Origin: an uncultured Hyphomicrobiales bacterium
GTDB lineage: Bacteria; Pseudomonadota; Alphaproteobacteria; Rhizobiales; Beijerinckiaceae
Reading direction: 5' to 3'
NCBI GenBank assembly: GCA_903824185.1
Contig: CAIJVU010000052.1
Location: 1-64,000, forward strand
DNA length: 64,000 nt
The position numbers and the translations under genes were made by a program. Shown here piece by piece: positions 27,169-35,234 of the stretch. How positions within the stretch are numbered: position 1 is the stretch's first letter; the number at the start of each line of letters is the position of its first letter. Below the pieces are notes generated by a model that saw nothing but the letters and a program-made list of their open reading frames with translations, was not told the DNA's origin and ran no database searches.

Positions 27169-27221
27169 AAATTGAGGGAACTAGGGGTTTGATTCGGCTG
27201 AAATTTATGCAAAGAATTTGC

Positions 27222-27248
27222 TAAAGTTTTGTCCGCAATGACCGTTAT
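27222..27248 (+). promoter_or_regulatory. Sigma-28 (FliA) promoter of flgM
   Basis: TAAAGTTT, then 11 bases, then ACCGTTAT. This fits the FliA pattern TAAAGTTT-N11-GCCGATAA with 6 of 8 matches in the -10 box. The predicted start near 27255 is about 17 bases ahead of the flgM ATG. It would let FliA control the level of its own inhibitor. Confidence 0.7.
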
Positions 27249-27271
27249 CACTTCGTAAGTGAGGTTTTATC

Positions 27272-27568
27272 ATGATTGACGGTCTTCGCGCCAAATTGAC
27301 ACAGGTTGACGTTGCTTCGCAAAAAACCGCGAAAGCAGCAGCAGCTGGGACGTCTGCCGCATCCACCGGCCCGCTGGAACAGCTTTTTGCTGAATCAGCC
27401 ACGGTTGAGGTGTCGTCTGCACGTTACAGCGGCCAAAAAGCCGACGCTCCGATTGACCGTTCCAAGGTTGACCGGATCCGTGAAGCGATCCGCAACAACT
27501 CTTATCCGATTGATTTCCAGAAATTGGCTGATCGGATGATTGAAGTGGATTTTGCCTCCGCTCATTAA
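27272..27568 (+). CDS. flgM: Anti-sigma-28 factor FlgM
   Basis: FlgM binds FliA until the hook is complete and is then exported. The 98-aa protein has a disordered Ala/Thr/Ser-rich N-terminal half. The C-terminal sigma-binding helices carry the family pattern D-R-S-K-V-D-R-I-R-E-A-I-R-N-N-S-Y-P-I-D-F-Q-K-L-A-D-R-M-I. It has its own FliA-type promoter and a strong terminator directly after the gene. It is downstream of flgA, the common arrangement. Confidence 0.92.
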   Translation: MIDGLRAKLTQVDVASQKTAKAAAAGTSAASTGPLEQLFAESATVEVSSARYSGQKADAPIDRSKVDRIREAIRNNSYPIDFQKLADRMIEVDFASAH

Positions 27569-27600
27569 GTCCATCAAGCTTTTGTTTGATGACAGAAGTA

Positions 27601-27622
27601 AGCGCCTTACGGCGCTTTTTTT
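27601..27622 (+). terminator. Rho-independent terminator after flgM
   Basis: AGCGCC-TTAC-GGCGCT hairpin (27601-27616) followed directly by a run of seven T. Confidence 0.9.
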
Positions 27623-27782
27623 GTGCCGTTAACCATTATTTCATAATCATGAACAGAACGAGCAGCTGCCTTCCCCCTGTTGTGTGAGGCAGGATATCGG
27701 TCTGACATGACCCGAATGATCAGGTTTTTATTAACCACGCTTCTGAATTTTTGCGGATTTGCCCTTAGGGATGGTAATCATT

Positions 27783-27811
27783 TTGCCCGCTTGTGATTAC
27801 ACGGCTATGAT
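27783..27811 (+). promoter_or_regulatory. Candidate sigma-70 promoter for the DUF2802-like gene
   Basis: TTGCCC (27783-27788), 17 bases, TATGAT (27806-27811). The gene start is 40 bases further on with an AGGAG site. TTAACCAT at 27629 and TTAACCAC at 27731 resemble CtrA half-sites. Confidence 0.45.
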
Positions 27812-27850
27812 AGACAAGCGCCCAAGTTTGACGACAGGAGACCTTTAACG

Positions 27851-28255
27851 ATGTCACTCGAGATCATTTTCCCGACGTTGATTGTCATGATCGCATTGGC
27901 GGCCCTGTTGTTTACCACATGGCGCGTGATCCAGATTGGCCGGGCGATCAATACGGTTGATGCCAATTTGAAAACCCTGACCGACAAATTTATCGATCTT
28001 GACCGGAAATTTTTGCATGCCCGCGTCGCCCAAGAGGCCTCAATGGCCGATACATTGCGGATGATGCAAGCCGAGGTCAAATCGCTGGAAATGCAATTGC
28101 GTGACCATGGCCTGACCAATCGTGAAAATCCGGAAACGGTCGAGGCGGCCATTCGTCTGGTTCACAAGGGACTGCCGGCTGATCAGATCGTCAATCGCAC
28201 GGGGTTGCCGCTTGAGGTTGTGGAATCCATCATCTTGTTCCACGGAAACCGTTAA
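27851..28255 (+). CDS. Membrane-anchored coiled-coil protein, DUF2802/DUF6115-like
   Basis: The 134-aa protein has one N-terminal transmembrane helix (residues 5-25) and a coiled-coil region (about 30-95). The C-terminal motif A-A-I-R-L-V-H-K-G-L-P-A-D-Q-I-V-N-R-T-G-L-P-L-E-V-V-E-S-I resembles the small helical end domain of DUF2802/DUF6115 proteins, which are often found in flagellar clusters. Function is not established. An AGGAG ribosome binding site precedes the ATG. It stands alone between flgM and the convergent end of the large fli operon. Confidence 0.7.
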   Translation: MSLEIIFPTLIVMIALAALLFTTWRVIQIGRAINTVDANLKTLTDKFIDLDRKFLHARVAQEASMADTLRMMQAEVKSLEMQLRDHGLTNRENPETVEAAIRLVHKGLPADQIVNRTGLPLEVVESIILFHGNR

Positions 28256-28267
28256 AAACAACGGTTT
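28246..28267. terminator. Hairpin between convergent genes
   Basis: AAACCGTT-aaaaac-AACGGTTT (28246-28267) overlaps the stop of the plus-strand gene and faces the end of the minus-strand unit. A weaker CCGGC/GCCGG pair follows at 28270-28293. It probably acts in both directions. Confidence 0.6.
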
Positions 28268-28297
28268 TACCGGCATTTGAAGGCAAAAGCCGGACCT

Positions 28298-28981
28298 TTA
28301 CATCATTTCGGCTTCAAGATTGCTTTGTTCTTTCATTGCATCGGAATAGCGTGTGGCCATCAATTCGATGCGATCCACATCGGCATCATTGAGCACACCT
28401 ATTTTGCCGAAATAGATATAGCCTTGTTTGTAGGCCGCATCCCGCAACAAGGCGATCCCACCAAACGCGCAAAGAATAACCGTGGTCAAATAGGTGAGCG
28501 CGAGCACAAACGGCCCCAGAACAAAGCCCAATATATAGAGCATGATCACGGCCACGAATAAATTCCACAGTCGGTAGCGGGCAAATAACAGCAAGGGCAT
28601 CAAGGCCCAAGCCGGATTGACAAGATGCGGCAGGATAAAAATGCCGCAATTGGCATCGAGATTATATTCGTATTGGATCCAGGCATTTTCATCCGGCAAG
28701 ACTTTGATATCCTCGGGAACACTGGCGGGCACGCAATGGCACCCTTCCATATTGCCGCCGGTGATGAGCTTCATCAAAATTCCGCGTCTATAGACCAGAA
28801 GCCAATCCTCGCGGCCCACTTCGCGCAACAGATAAGGCATAGAGAGGATCTCTCCGGCCGAATATTTACCGAATTGGAAAATCAAATCGCCCGGAATCAA
28901 ACCGATTTTGCCAGCCGGCGTGAACCGGTCTGTGCTTTCAACCCGCGCCGCTGGTCCTTTTTCCGGATCAAAGATCGCCAT
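28298..28981 (-). CDS. Unknown membrane protein with hydrophobic C-terminal half
   Basis: I do not recognise the family. The start is taken at the ATG at 28981, with AGGA about 10 bases upstream, rather than an upstream TTG. The N-terminal half is soluble and contains G-L-I-P-G-D-L-I-F-Q-F-G, which resembles a PDZ-like peptide-binding loop, and a C-H-C motif. The C-terminal half has three or four transmembrane helices (about residues 125-190) and then an acidic helix. It is the last gene after flhB and the coiled-coil membrane protein, with a 98-base gap. Confidence 0.6.
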   Translation of the reverse strand: MAIFDPEKGPAARVESTDRFTPAGKIGLIPGDLIFQFGKYSAGEILSMPYLLREVGREDWLLVYRRGILMKLITGGNMEGCHCVPASVPEDIKVLPDENAWIQYEYNLDANCGIFILPHLVNPAWALMPLLLFARYRLWNLFVAVIMLYILGFVLGPFVLALTYLTTVILCAFGGIALLRDAAYKQGYIYFGKIGVLNDADVDRIELMATRYSDAMKEQSNLEAEMM

Positions 28982-29079
28982 CGCTTGATGTCCTGTCTCA
29001 ATCCTGCCTTCGCCGCATCTCAAACAGGGTCCGAGTTACGGGGCGAGGCCCTCACTGTCACTTTTGCAATCATCCCGTC

Positions 29080-29826
29080 TTATGGATAACGGATCGCATT
29101 ATCCATTTCACGGTTTTTGGAGCGGGCCCTTGCCGAGGCTGCGGCCTGCGCATCAGGCTTGGGCACTTTGGCATTGATGAGCTTTTGCTGCTCGATCATA
29201 GCATCGACCTTTTTGGCCAATTCGCCATTGCTTAAGCCGTTGATTTGGGTTTTCACGCCTTCGATCAACTGATTATTGGCATTGAGAGAGGCTTTTGCCC
29301 CCTCATCAAGCGCCTGTTTGACCTGAGACGGGATTTTTTCATTGGACATGGTCAGGCCATCAATCTTGGTAGTCAGGGTTACTTGCGCATCACTGACAAT
29401 TTTGATGGTCTTTTTGAGCTCTTCCTCACGTCCGGCAACAGCAATCAGGGTCTGGCCGGTCGCAGCGGTGGCCTCTTCCAGATTATGCGCCACTTCACCC
29501 ATGAGCTTGATTTGGGCGGCAATGGCCTGCAAAGCCTCACGATTGACGTTGGTGATCGTTTCAAAGCGGGCCAGCGAGCGCTGATAAAACAAGATGGATC
29601 CGACCAGAATAATGCCCGCGATCACCAGAACAATGATCCCGCTATAGAGCAGAACCATGCCGGACCGCTTGGACCCTTCGATCAGGGTGGTGACTTGCAA
29701 GCGCAAGCGTTGCAGTTCTTGGGCAGCGTCCGTTGCGGTGCCTGCAGCCGAAAGCGCGATCTGAATCGACTCATCCACTGCGGCAAGGGTCTTTTCCGCA
29801 TCCTTAGCCGGATCGTTCGTGCTCAT
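29080..29826 (-). CDS. Unknown membrane protein with long coiled coil
   Basis: The 248-aa protein has an N-terminal helical segment and a single transmembrane helix near residues 57-80 (V-L-L-Y-S-G-I-I-V-L-V-I-A-G-I-I-L-V). A long coiled-coil periplasmic or cytoplasmic part follows, with L-E-E-A-T-A-A-T-G-Q-T-L-I-A-V-A-like heptads vaguely reminiscent of chemoreceptor helices. There is no recognisable signalling tip. Its ATG overlaps the stop of the 68-aa cysteine protein (ATGA), so it belongs to the flhB end of the fli operon. Confidence 0.65.
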   Translation of the reverse strand: MSTNDPAKDAEKTLAAVDESIQIALSAAGTATDAAQELQRLRLQVTTLIEGSKRSGMVLLYSGIIVLVIAGIILVGSILFYQRSLARFETITNVNREALQAIAAQIKLMGEVAHNLEEATAATGQTLIAVAGREEELKKTIKIVSDAQVTLTTKIDGLTMSNEKIPSQVKQALDEGAKASLNANNQLIEGVKTQINGLSNGELAKKVDAMIEQQKLINAKVPKPDAQAAASARARSKNREMDNAIRYP

Positions 29827-30029
29827 CGTGTCCCTCCTGGCGCGTCCTGCCTCCGAAGTGGCTGGGCTTCACGGCGATTACAGGCTTGCCCTGAACTCGC
29901 CGAGACTTCGAGCGCCGGTAATCTACGTGATCGAAAACCGAACGCCTGACAAGTATATGGATGTCTCATATCATGATTAATAACAAAATAGCGACACCCA
30001 AAACAAGAAACTGGACGCTGATTAGACAT
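29823..30029 (-). CDS. Small cysteine-motif protein at the end of the flhB gene
   Basis: A 68-aa protein starting at the ATG at 30027-30029, preceded by a very strong GGAGGG site, and overlapping the end of flhB by 8 bases. Its stop overlaps the next start (ATGA). It has a pattern I recognise from short conserved bacterial proteins. C-F-G-C-R-Y-F comes first, then H-x-x-x-P-Y-x-C-x-A-F-G-F-x-S-R-x-L-P-A-L-E-V, then S-S-G-x-x-C. Four cysteines and a His suggest metal binding. Similar small proteins are sometimes labelled uracil-DNA glycosylase, which this length does not support. Function unknown. Confidence 0.78.
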   Translation of the reverse strand: MSNQRPVSCFGCRYFVINHDMRHPYTCQAFGFRSRRLPALEVSASSGQACNRREAQPLRRQDAPGGTR

Positions 30030-31161
30030 TGCGTCCCTCCAACTTCCGTCCAGATGTATCGAATTGCATGGATTCGGGCACTTCAATTTCTGGTTGTGGG
30101 GCCTCTGTGCCCGCCTGAAACACATAACTGAGGACTGTCGCGACCGCGCGATACAGTTCGGTGTGGATTTCCTGCCCGATGGCACTGGTAAAATAGATGG
30201 CACGCGCCAAGAGCGGATAGGACAAAACCGGCAAATCAAGCTCTCGGGCTTTCTCGCGGATTTGTTCCGCGACCATATCTGAGCCCTTGGCGACCACTTT
30301 GGGGGCGGTTCCGTCCTCGAAATCATAGCGCAAGGCCACGGCAAAATGGGTTGGGTTTGTTACCACCACCTGGGCGTCAGACAAATTGACCACCGAACCG
30401 CGCTCCGCCGATTCGCGTTGCATCTGGCGGATCTTGGCACGCACTTCGGGCGAACCTTCGGCTTGCTTGTATTCGTCCTTGGCCTCTTGCCGCGTCATCA
30501 TCATTTTATCGCGGAACGTCCGCCATTGATAAAACGCATCCACAAAGGCCACCACAGCCGCACCGGCAACCAAAACCATGAAGGTTTTGACAATCAAGGC
30601 ACCCGTGGCAATCAGCGATTTTTCAAACGAAATCACGTTCATTTGAACGATTATGGGGATTTGATCAACCACATACCAAACACCCGCCGCGCCGATCAAG
30701 CCAATCTTCAAGAGCGATTTCAAGGCCTCCATGACGGAGTTCATGCCGAAAATGCGGCCCAAACCGCTCATAGGGTCGAGCTTTTCGAATTTCGGTGCCG
30801 CATTGCCGATGACAAAATGCAAGCCGCCAAAGAAATATTGCGTGGCAATCAGCATGATTGAAATCGGGACGGCAAACATCAAGAAAGGAATCATGACGCC
30901 ACTAAACGCATTGCTCAAAGCGGTTTGCAGAGGCAGATCCCGCATAATGGGCTCTGAAAAGAGCAAATCCTGTCGAAAGACGCCGACCAATTCATCAAAA
31001 TAATATTTGCCATTCATCATGAGCTGAATGCCGCCTGTCGCCAAAACGACCAGCACCATCAAATCACGTGAGGTGAGAACCTGACCTTGCTCAATCGCCT
31101 CTTCCTGACGTTTGGCACTCGGTTCTTGGGTCTTTTCTTCGCCTTCGTCATCATCGGCCAT
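30022..31161 (-). CDS. flhB: Flagellar export switch protein FlhB
   Basis: FlhB switches export specificity from hook to filament. The 379 aa show four transmembrane helices in the first 215 residues. The autocleavage site N-P-T-H is near residue 270, and a conserved A-x-x-I-R-E-K-A-R-E-L-D-L-P-V follows. The C-terminal tail ends with a basic segment. It follows fliR by 2 bases and closes the classical fli export block. Confidence 0.96.
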   Translation of the reverse strand: MADDDEGEEKTQEPSAKRQEEAIEQGQVLTSRDLMVLVVLATGGIQLMMNGKYYFDELVGVFRQDLLFSEPIMRDLPLQTALSNAFSGVMIPFLMFAVPISIMLIATQYFFGGLHFVIGNAAPKFEKLDPMSGLGRIFGMNSVMEALKSLLKIGLIGAAGVWYVVDQIPIIVQMNVISFEKSLIATGALIVKTFMVLVAGAAVVAFVDAFYQWRTFRDKMMMTRQEAKDEYKQAEGSPEVRAKIRQMQRESAERGSVVNLSDAQVVVTNPTHFAVALRYDFEDGTAPKVVAKGSDMVAEQIREKARELDLPVLSYPLLARAIYFTSAIGQEIHTELYRAVATVLSYVFQAGTEAPQPEIEVPESMQFDTSGRKLEGRNV

Positions 31162-31163
31162 GC

Positions 31164-31949
31164 TCAGCCCTCCTGTGATAAGAGGATCAGGTCATGCATA
31201 CGCAGGCCAATCTGATTAATAAAATCGGACATCAAATGCCCAATGGTCGGCATCATGACCATCATCAGAGCGAGGCCCGACAAAATCGTGATGGGAAACC
31301 CAACCGAAAAAATATTCATTTGCGGCGCGACACGCGTCATGACGCCGGTGACGATATTGACGAGCATCATGGCAACCACAACGGGCAACGAGATCAGCAA
31401 TGCCATGCCAAACATCAAAGAGCCTGCTTCAAATGTCCGCAAAAACATTTTGGCGGTCATTTTGAATTCACCCATCGGGATCAATTTATAACTAGAGCCC
31501 ACTTCGCGGATCAGCAAATGGTGGCCATTCATGGTCAGAAAAATCAAAATCAAAATCACCGACAGAAATTGGGCAACCACAGGCGAGGAAGCACCTGTTT
31601 GCGGATCAACCATCGCCGCATAGCTCAGGCCCATCGCCGACGACATCTGCTCGCCGGAAAAGGTAACGGCCGCAAAGGCAAATTGCATGAAAAAGCCGAT
31701 CGTCGCACCGACCATGATTTCTTGTGCCACCACCACGAGGCCCTGAACCGAAATAAAATCGATTTTGGGAACATCAATGGTTCCATAAAGGGCAATCGTC
31801 ACACCCAAAGTGAGCGCGATGCGTTGCGGCAATGTAATCACGGCCGCAGAAAACAACGGTCCTGCAAGAAACATGGAGCCCAGACGGATCGAGATCAGCA
31901 AAAAGGCGATCAAACCATCAAACAGGGTCGGAGCGTCAAGCACGATCAT
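31164..31949 (-). CDS. fliR: Flagellar export membrane protein FliR
   Basis: FliR is part of the FliPQR export gate. The 261-aa multi-pass protein has P-L-F-S-A-A-V-I-T-L-P-Q-R near the N-terminus. The E-I-M-V-G-A-T-I-G-F motif and the central hydrophobic helices are typical of the family. It overlaps fliQ by 4 bases. Confidence 0.95.
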   Translation of the reverse strand: MIVLDAPTLFDGLIAFLLISIRLGSMFLAGPLFSAAVITLPQRIALTLGVTIALYGTIDVPKIDFISVQGLVVVAQEIMVGATIGFFMQFAFAAVTFSGEQMSSAMGLSYAAMVDPQTGASSPVVAQFLSVILILIFLTMNGHHLLIREVGSSYKLIPMGEFKMTAKMFLRTFEAGSLMFGMALLISLPVVVAMMLVNIVTGVMTRVAPQMNIFSVGFPITILSGLALMMVMMPTIGHLMSDFINQIGLRMHDLILLSQEG

Positions 31950-32215
31950 CGCCCGACCCTCCCGATTTCAGTGAAAATGGTTTGGAAAAAGCCGGTGACC
32001 GTTGAAAACATAAAAGGGCCGGCCAGCATGAAAATACCGATCACCACCAGCAATTTAGGCACGAAAGCCAAAGTCTGTTCGTTGATGGATGTGGCGGCCT
32101 GAATAATGCCCATAAAGACACCGACTGCCAGCGCTGCGACCAATAAGGGGCCAATAGTCAAAACAACGACATAGATAGTTTCACGGCCAACAATAATAAA
32201 TTGGTCAAGACCCAT
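31946..32215 (-). CDS. fliQ: Flagellar export membrane protein FliQ
   Basis: FliQ is the small two-helix subunit of the export gate. The 89 residues include G-I-I-Q-A-A-T-S-I-N-E-Q-T-L-A-F-V-P-K, the diagnostic loop between the helices. It sits between fliP and fliR with minimal spacing. Confidence 0.95.
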   Translation of the reverse strand: MGLDQFIIVGRETIYVVVLTIGPLLVAALAVGVFMGIIQAATSINEQTLAFVPKLLVVIGIFMLAGPFMFSTVTGFFQTIFTEIGRVGR

Positions 32216-32216
32216 G

Positions 32217-32990
32217 TCACGGTACCCTTGCGAAGCTCTCGACCAAAGATGTAACCGTGAGCGCCCAGCCGTTCACCAACACAAACAGCATGAGTTTGAA
32301 AGGCAAGGAAATCAGCATCGGCGACAGCATCATCATCCCCAAGGCCATCAAGACGCTGGAGACCACGATATCAATGACCAGAAAGGGCAGAAACAACAAA
32401 AAGCCGATGGTGAAAGCAGTCCGCAATTCCGAAATGATAAAGGCCGGCACAGCCACAACAAAGGGCACATTGTCCATGCCGTCATAGGCCCGATCGCCCC
32501 GCAATTCCGCAATGGCCAAAATATCCGTTTGACGGGTCTGGCGCAGCATGAATGTTTTCAGCTGACCGGCCGAGCGGATACCCGCCTCCTGAATGGAAAT
32601 TTGTCCCTGCGTATAGGGAATAAAAGCCACATCATTGATTTGATTGAACGTCGGCGTCATGATGAAAAAAGTCAGAAACAAAGCAAGACCAACCAGCACC
32701 TGGTTCGGCGGTGTTTGCTGCGTTCCCAAAGCCTGACGCAAAATCGACAAGGTGATGATAATCCTCGTAAAGCTGGTTGTGACGAGCAACAAAGACGGCA
32801 AAACCGTCAGCAAGGTCATCAGCACCAAAGCTTGCAGCGTCAGAGACATGTTCTGACCGCCACCACCGGGGATGTTTTCAAGCTTGAGGATGGGCATGTC
32901 AAAAGCGGATGACTGGGCAAGCGCGCTGGTCACAGATCCAAACAAGACCAAGGAGACTAAAGATAATAAAAAGAAATGATGGCGCTTCAT
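32217..32990 (-). CDS. fliP: Flagellar export membrane protein FliP
   Basis: FliP is the pentameric core of the export gate. The 257-aa precursor has a signal peptide (to S-A-L-A-Q, about residue 25). It then carries L-P-S-L-L-L-V-T-T-S-F-T-R-I-I-I, Q-T-P-P-N-Q-V-L-V-G-L-A-L-F-L-T-F-F, and M-M-M-L-S-P-M-L-I-S-L-P-F-K-L-M-L-F. The start overlaps the fliO stop. Confidence 0.97.
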   Translation of the reverse strand: MKRHHFFLLSLVSLVLFGSVTSALAQSSAFDMPILKLENIPGGGGQNMSLTLQALVLMTLLTVLPSLLLVTTSFTRIIITLSILRQALGTQQTPPNQVLVGLALFLTFFIMTPTFNQINDVAFIPYTQGQISIQEAGIRSAGQLKTFMLRQTRQTDILAIAELRGDRAYDGMDNVPFVVAVPAFIISELRTAFTIGFLLFLPFLVIDIVVSSVLMALGMMMLSPMLISLPFKLMLFVLVNGWALTVTSLVESFARVP

Positions 32991-33265
32991 GATTGCGCCT
33001 CATGCGCCTGTGGGACAAAGCCGTGCACAGGCATGAGCTGCATCGCGATATGACCGGTGCGGCTCACAGCACACAGAACGGTGATATCGCCGACATCAAC
33101 GACACATAATTTCGCACCATCCACCAAATGGCAGATAGAGCGAACGGCCATATTGCCCTGATCGAACTTCTTCAAAAGCCGATCACGATGACGCATCATC
33201 ACAACCGTCAGCGGCACCACAATGGCGACCACCAACAAGGCGACTGCTGCGTCAAAAATATTCAT
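32987..33265 (-). CDS. fliO: FliO-like export accessory protein
   Basis: A 92-aa protein with an N-terminal membrane helix (about residues 5-23) and a short basic and hydrophobic domain after it. Size, topology and position between fliN and fliP match FliO, a poorly conserved factor assisting FliP assembly. The assignment rests mainly on context. It overlaps fliP by 4 bases. Confidence 0.75.
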   Translation of the reverse strand: MNIFDAAVALLVVAIVVPLTVVMMRHRDRLLKKFDQGNMAVRSICHLVDGAKLCVVDVGDITVLCAVSRTGHIAMQLMPVHGFVPQAHEAQS

Positions 33266-33268
33266 TCT

Positions 33269-33571
33269 TTAGAGGTTCCTCAAACGCTGCTCGGGCGAAA
33301 TGATTTCGCTGACACGGATGCCCAAACGTTCGCCCACCAGCACGATTTCCCCACGCGCCACGAGCGTGCCATTGACTGAAATGTCCAGAAGTTCGCCCGC
33401 CAGTCGCTCAAGTTCGACCACAGACCCTTCTGTTAATTTCAAAAGGTCACGAATAGAAATTTTGGTACCGCCAACCTCGACGATCAGCTTGACCTCGACG
33501 CTTTCCAAAAGCTTGAGATTTTGGGCTGATGCGAAAGGAGCATCACCACCATCAACATTTTGATCATTCAT
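33269..33571 (-). CDS. fliN: Flagellar motor switch protein FliN
   Basis: FliN forms the bottom of the C-ring. The 100-aa protein is one SpoA/FliN domain: L-E-S-V-E-V-K-L-I-V-E-V-G-G-T-K-I-S-I-R-D-L-L-K-L, G-S-V-V-E-L-x-x-L-A-G-E, then L-V-A-R-G-E-I-V-L-V and G-I-R-V-S-E-I. It lies between fliM and fliO with 3-9 base gaps. Confidence 0.95.
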   Translation of the reverse strand: MNDQNVDGGDAPFASAQNLKLLESVEVKLIVEVGGTKISIRDLLKLTEGSVVELERLAGELLDISVNGTLVARGEIVLVGERLGIRVSEIISPEQRLRNL

Positions 33572-33580
33572 CGGTTAACC

Positions 33581-34543
33581 TCACATTGCGGTTTTTTTAA
33601 TGCGAACAGCCATTTTATTATCTTGTTCGCCGATTATGCCTGTAAACAATTCCCGTCCTTCAACATAGCAATCGACTTCCTCGAAAGCGGGGATCTCGAT
33701 CACCATGCCCACATGCAAACGCAGCAATTCGGGCAGGCTCACGGTCGGTTCAGCCAAACGCGGCACAAAGCTGATCGGAACGGCCATCAAAGCGGCGCGC
33801 AGACGGCGCTCCCATTCCACATCGGTGCCTTCGCCGGTGCGCTGGATCTTGGAGCGCAGCAGAGGCGCAATTTGCTTGAAGCTTTGCAGAGGATAGACCA
33901 CTTCAATGGAGACAGGCTTGGAAAATGGCAGTTGCAAAACGAAACTGCACACCACCACCAGATCATGCGTTTCCACGAAGGAGGCAAAGGCCGGATTGGT
34001 TTCGTTATTGATCAGTTCGAATTCGCAGGGAAAAATTTCTTTCCATGAGTCTTCAAGCGCCCGCAAAATACCATCCGTGATAATCTGGATGATCCGCTCT
34101 TCTGTGGGTGTGAATTCATTCTGGCGGGTGGCCTGCGCATCGCCTTTGCCGCCAAAATAGCTTTGCACCAAAATGCTGATCAACCGCGAAGGCATGGTGA
34201 TCAAAATCGTGGCTTTCAAGGCATCGACACGCGCGGTCGACAGGCTCAAGAAAGGATCAAGTTTCTTGAAATAAGTTTCATAGGTGATGGTCTCTGGCGG
34301 CATTGCATTGATACGAGGCTCAAAGCGGAGCATCGGCATCAAGACATTGCGCATTTGCCGACCCAAGCGCGCATTGATCAGGCGCAGAGTCGACAAATCA
34401 CCCAGCAGTTCGAGATTGCTCCCCCCAAATTGGTAGGGCTCATATTTGACCTCAGAAGCCTTGCCAACATCGATCGCCCCGCTTTGCAGGCCTTCGAGAA
34501 GGGCTTTGACTTCTTCATTGCTGAGTTTGCGTGTATTAGCCAT
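33581..34543 (-). CDS. fliM: Flagellar motor switch protein FliM
   Basis: FliM receives CheY-P in the C-ring. The 320 residues begin with a short N-terminal helix (L-S-N-E-E-V-K-A-L-L-E-G-L), which serves the CheY-binding and export region but lacks a classic L-S-Q-x-E-I-D-A-L-L. The CheC-like middle domain and a C-terminal SpoA domain follow. It is followed by fliN and preceded by fliL. Confidence 0.94.
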   Translation of the reverse strand: MANTRKLSNEEVKALLEGLQSGAIDVGKASEVKYEPYQFGGSNLELLGDLSTLRLINARLGRQMRNVLMPMLRFEPRINAMPPETITYETYFKKLDPFLSLSTARVDALKATILITMPSRLISILVQSYFGGKGDAQATRQNEFTPTEERIIQIITDGILRALEDSWKEIFPCEFELINNETNPAFASFVETHDLVVVCSFVLQLPFSKPVSIEVVYPLQSFKQIAPLLRSKIQRTGEGTDVEWERRLRAALMAVPISFVPRLAEPTVSLPELLRLHVGMVIEIPAFEEVDCYVEGRELFTGIIGEQDNKMAVRIKKTAM

Positions 34544-34550
34544 TGTCAGA

Positions 34551-35222
34551 TTACTGCATCACAAGTGCGGTGATAAAGACGCTTTCAATACCGCCAAACC
34601 CTGCCCGTTCCGTCAGCACCTTATTGATGGTGTCTTTAAACATTTCTTGCAGCTTGCGACGGTTGGCAATCCCGACCATGTCCGCTTCTGACTGATCGGC
34701 CAGCAAAGCAAGCACTTCACCCCGGATCGCCACTTCATGCTTTTGGGCATTTTCAATGACTTGCTTGTCATATTGCGTGGACAGACCAAGGCTCAACTGC
34801 ACAAAGCGCTTTGAGCCGCGCAGATTGGTTGTGAAGTTGCCCGGAAATTCAAAGTAAGTGGTGGCGAATTGTTCGGTTGAAGGCACCGCTTTGCCCGCCG
34901 GGCCCGCATCTTTCTTGTCACCGCCGCCATGCGCGTCACCGCCGCCATGCGCGTCACCGCCGCCATGCGCGTCTTTTTTCTCTTCGCCCTTCTTCTCACC
35001 GCCACCATGCGCATCCGCAGCAGCTGCTGCCGAAGCGCCCTTGTCGATGACAATGGCCAAAGGATTTTCTTCAACCGGCGGAGCGGTCATTTTAACATAG
35101 AAAAACCCAGCGCCCGCACCGAGACCGACAAGCGCAAGACCACCGACGACAAAGAGTATAATCTTGACGACCGAGGTTTTTTTCTTTGGTTCTTCTTCAG
35201 CTGCTGCTTCCTGACCTGCCAT
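34551..35222 (-). CDS. fliL: FliL-family basal-body protein (copy 2), His/Gly/Asp repeat linker
   Basis: The 223-aa protein has an N-terminal Glu/Lys-rich stretch and a transmembrane helix (about residues 20-42). A linker with tandem D-A-H-G-G-G repeats follows (about residues 70-105; at DNA level GCGTCACCGCCGCCATGC units around 34920-35010). The conserved FliL periplasmic domain completes it. It is in the canonical position before fliM. The His-rich linker is absent from the other FliL at 16575 and might bind metal, or be a slippage-prone tract. Confidence 0.87.
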   Translation of the reverse strand: MAGQEAAAEEEPKKKTSVVKIILFVVGGLALVGLGAGAGFFYVKMTAPPVEENPLAIVIDKGASAAAAADAHGGGEKKGEEKKDAHGGGDAHGGGDAHGGGDKKDAGPAGKAVPSTEQFATTYFEFPGNFTTNLRGSKRFVQLSLGLSTQYDKQVIENAQKHEVAIRGEVLALLADQSEADMVGIANRRKLQEMFKDTINKVLTERAGFGGIESVFITALVMQ

Positions 35223-35234
35223 ATTATCCTCGCA

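Noticed and set aside
27190-27212. Sigma-54 promoter for flgM (CGGCTGAAATTTATGC)
   Set aside because: GG and GC are 11 bases apart instead of 10, and a better sigma-28 promoter lies closer to the gene.
29823-30344. A 173-aa minus-strand protein starting inside flhB
   Set aside because: Its first 105 codons are an out-of-frame reading of flhB; only the part from 30029, with a strong ribosome binding site, looks real.
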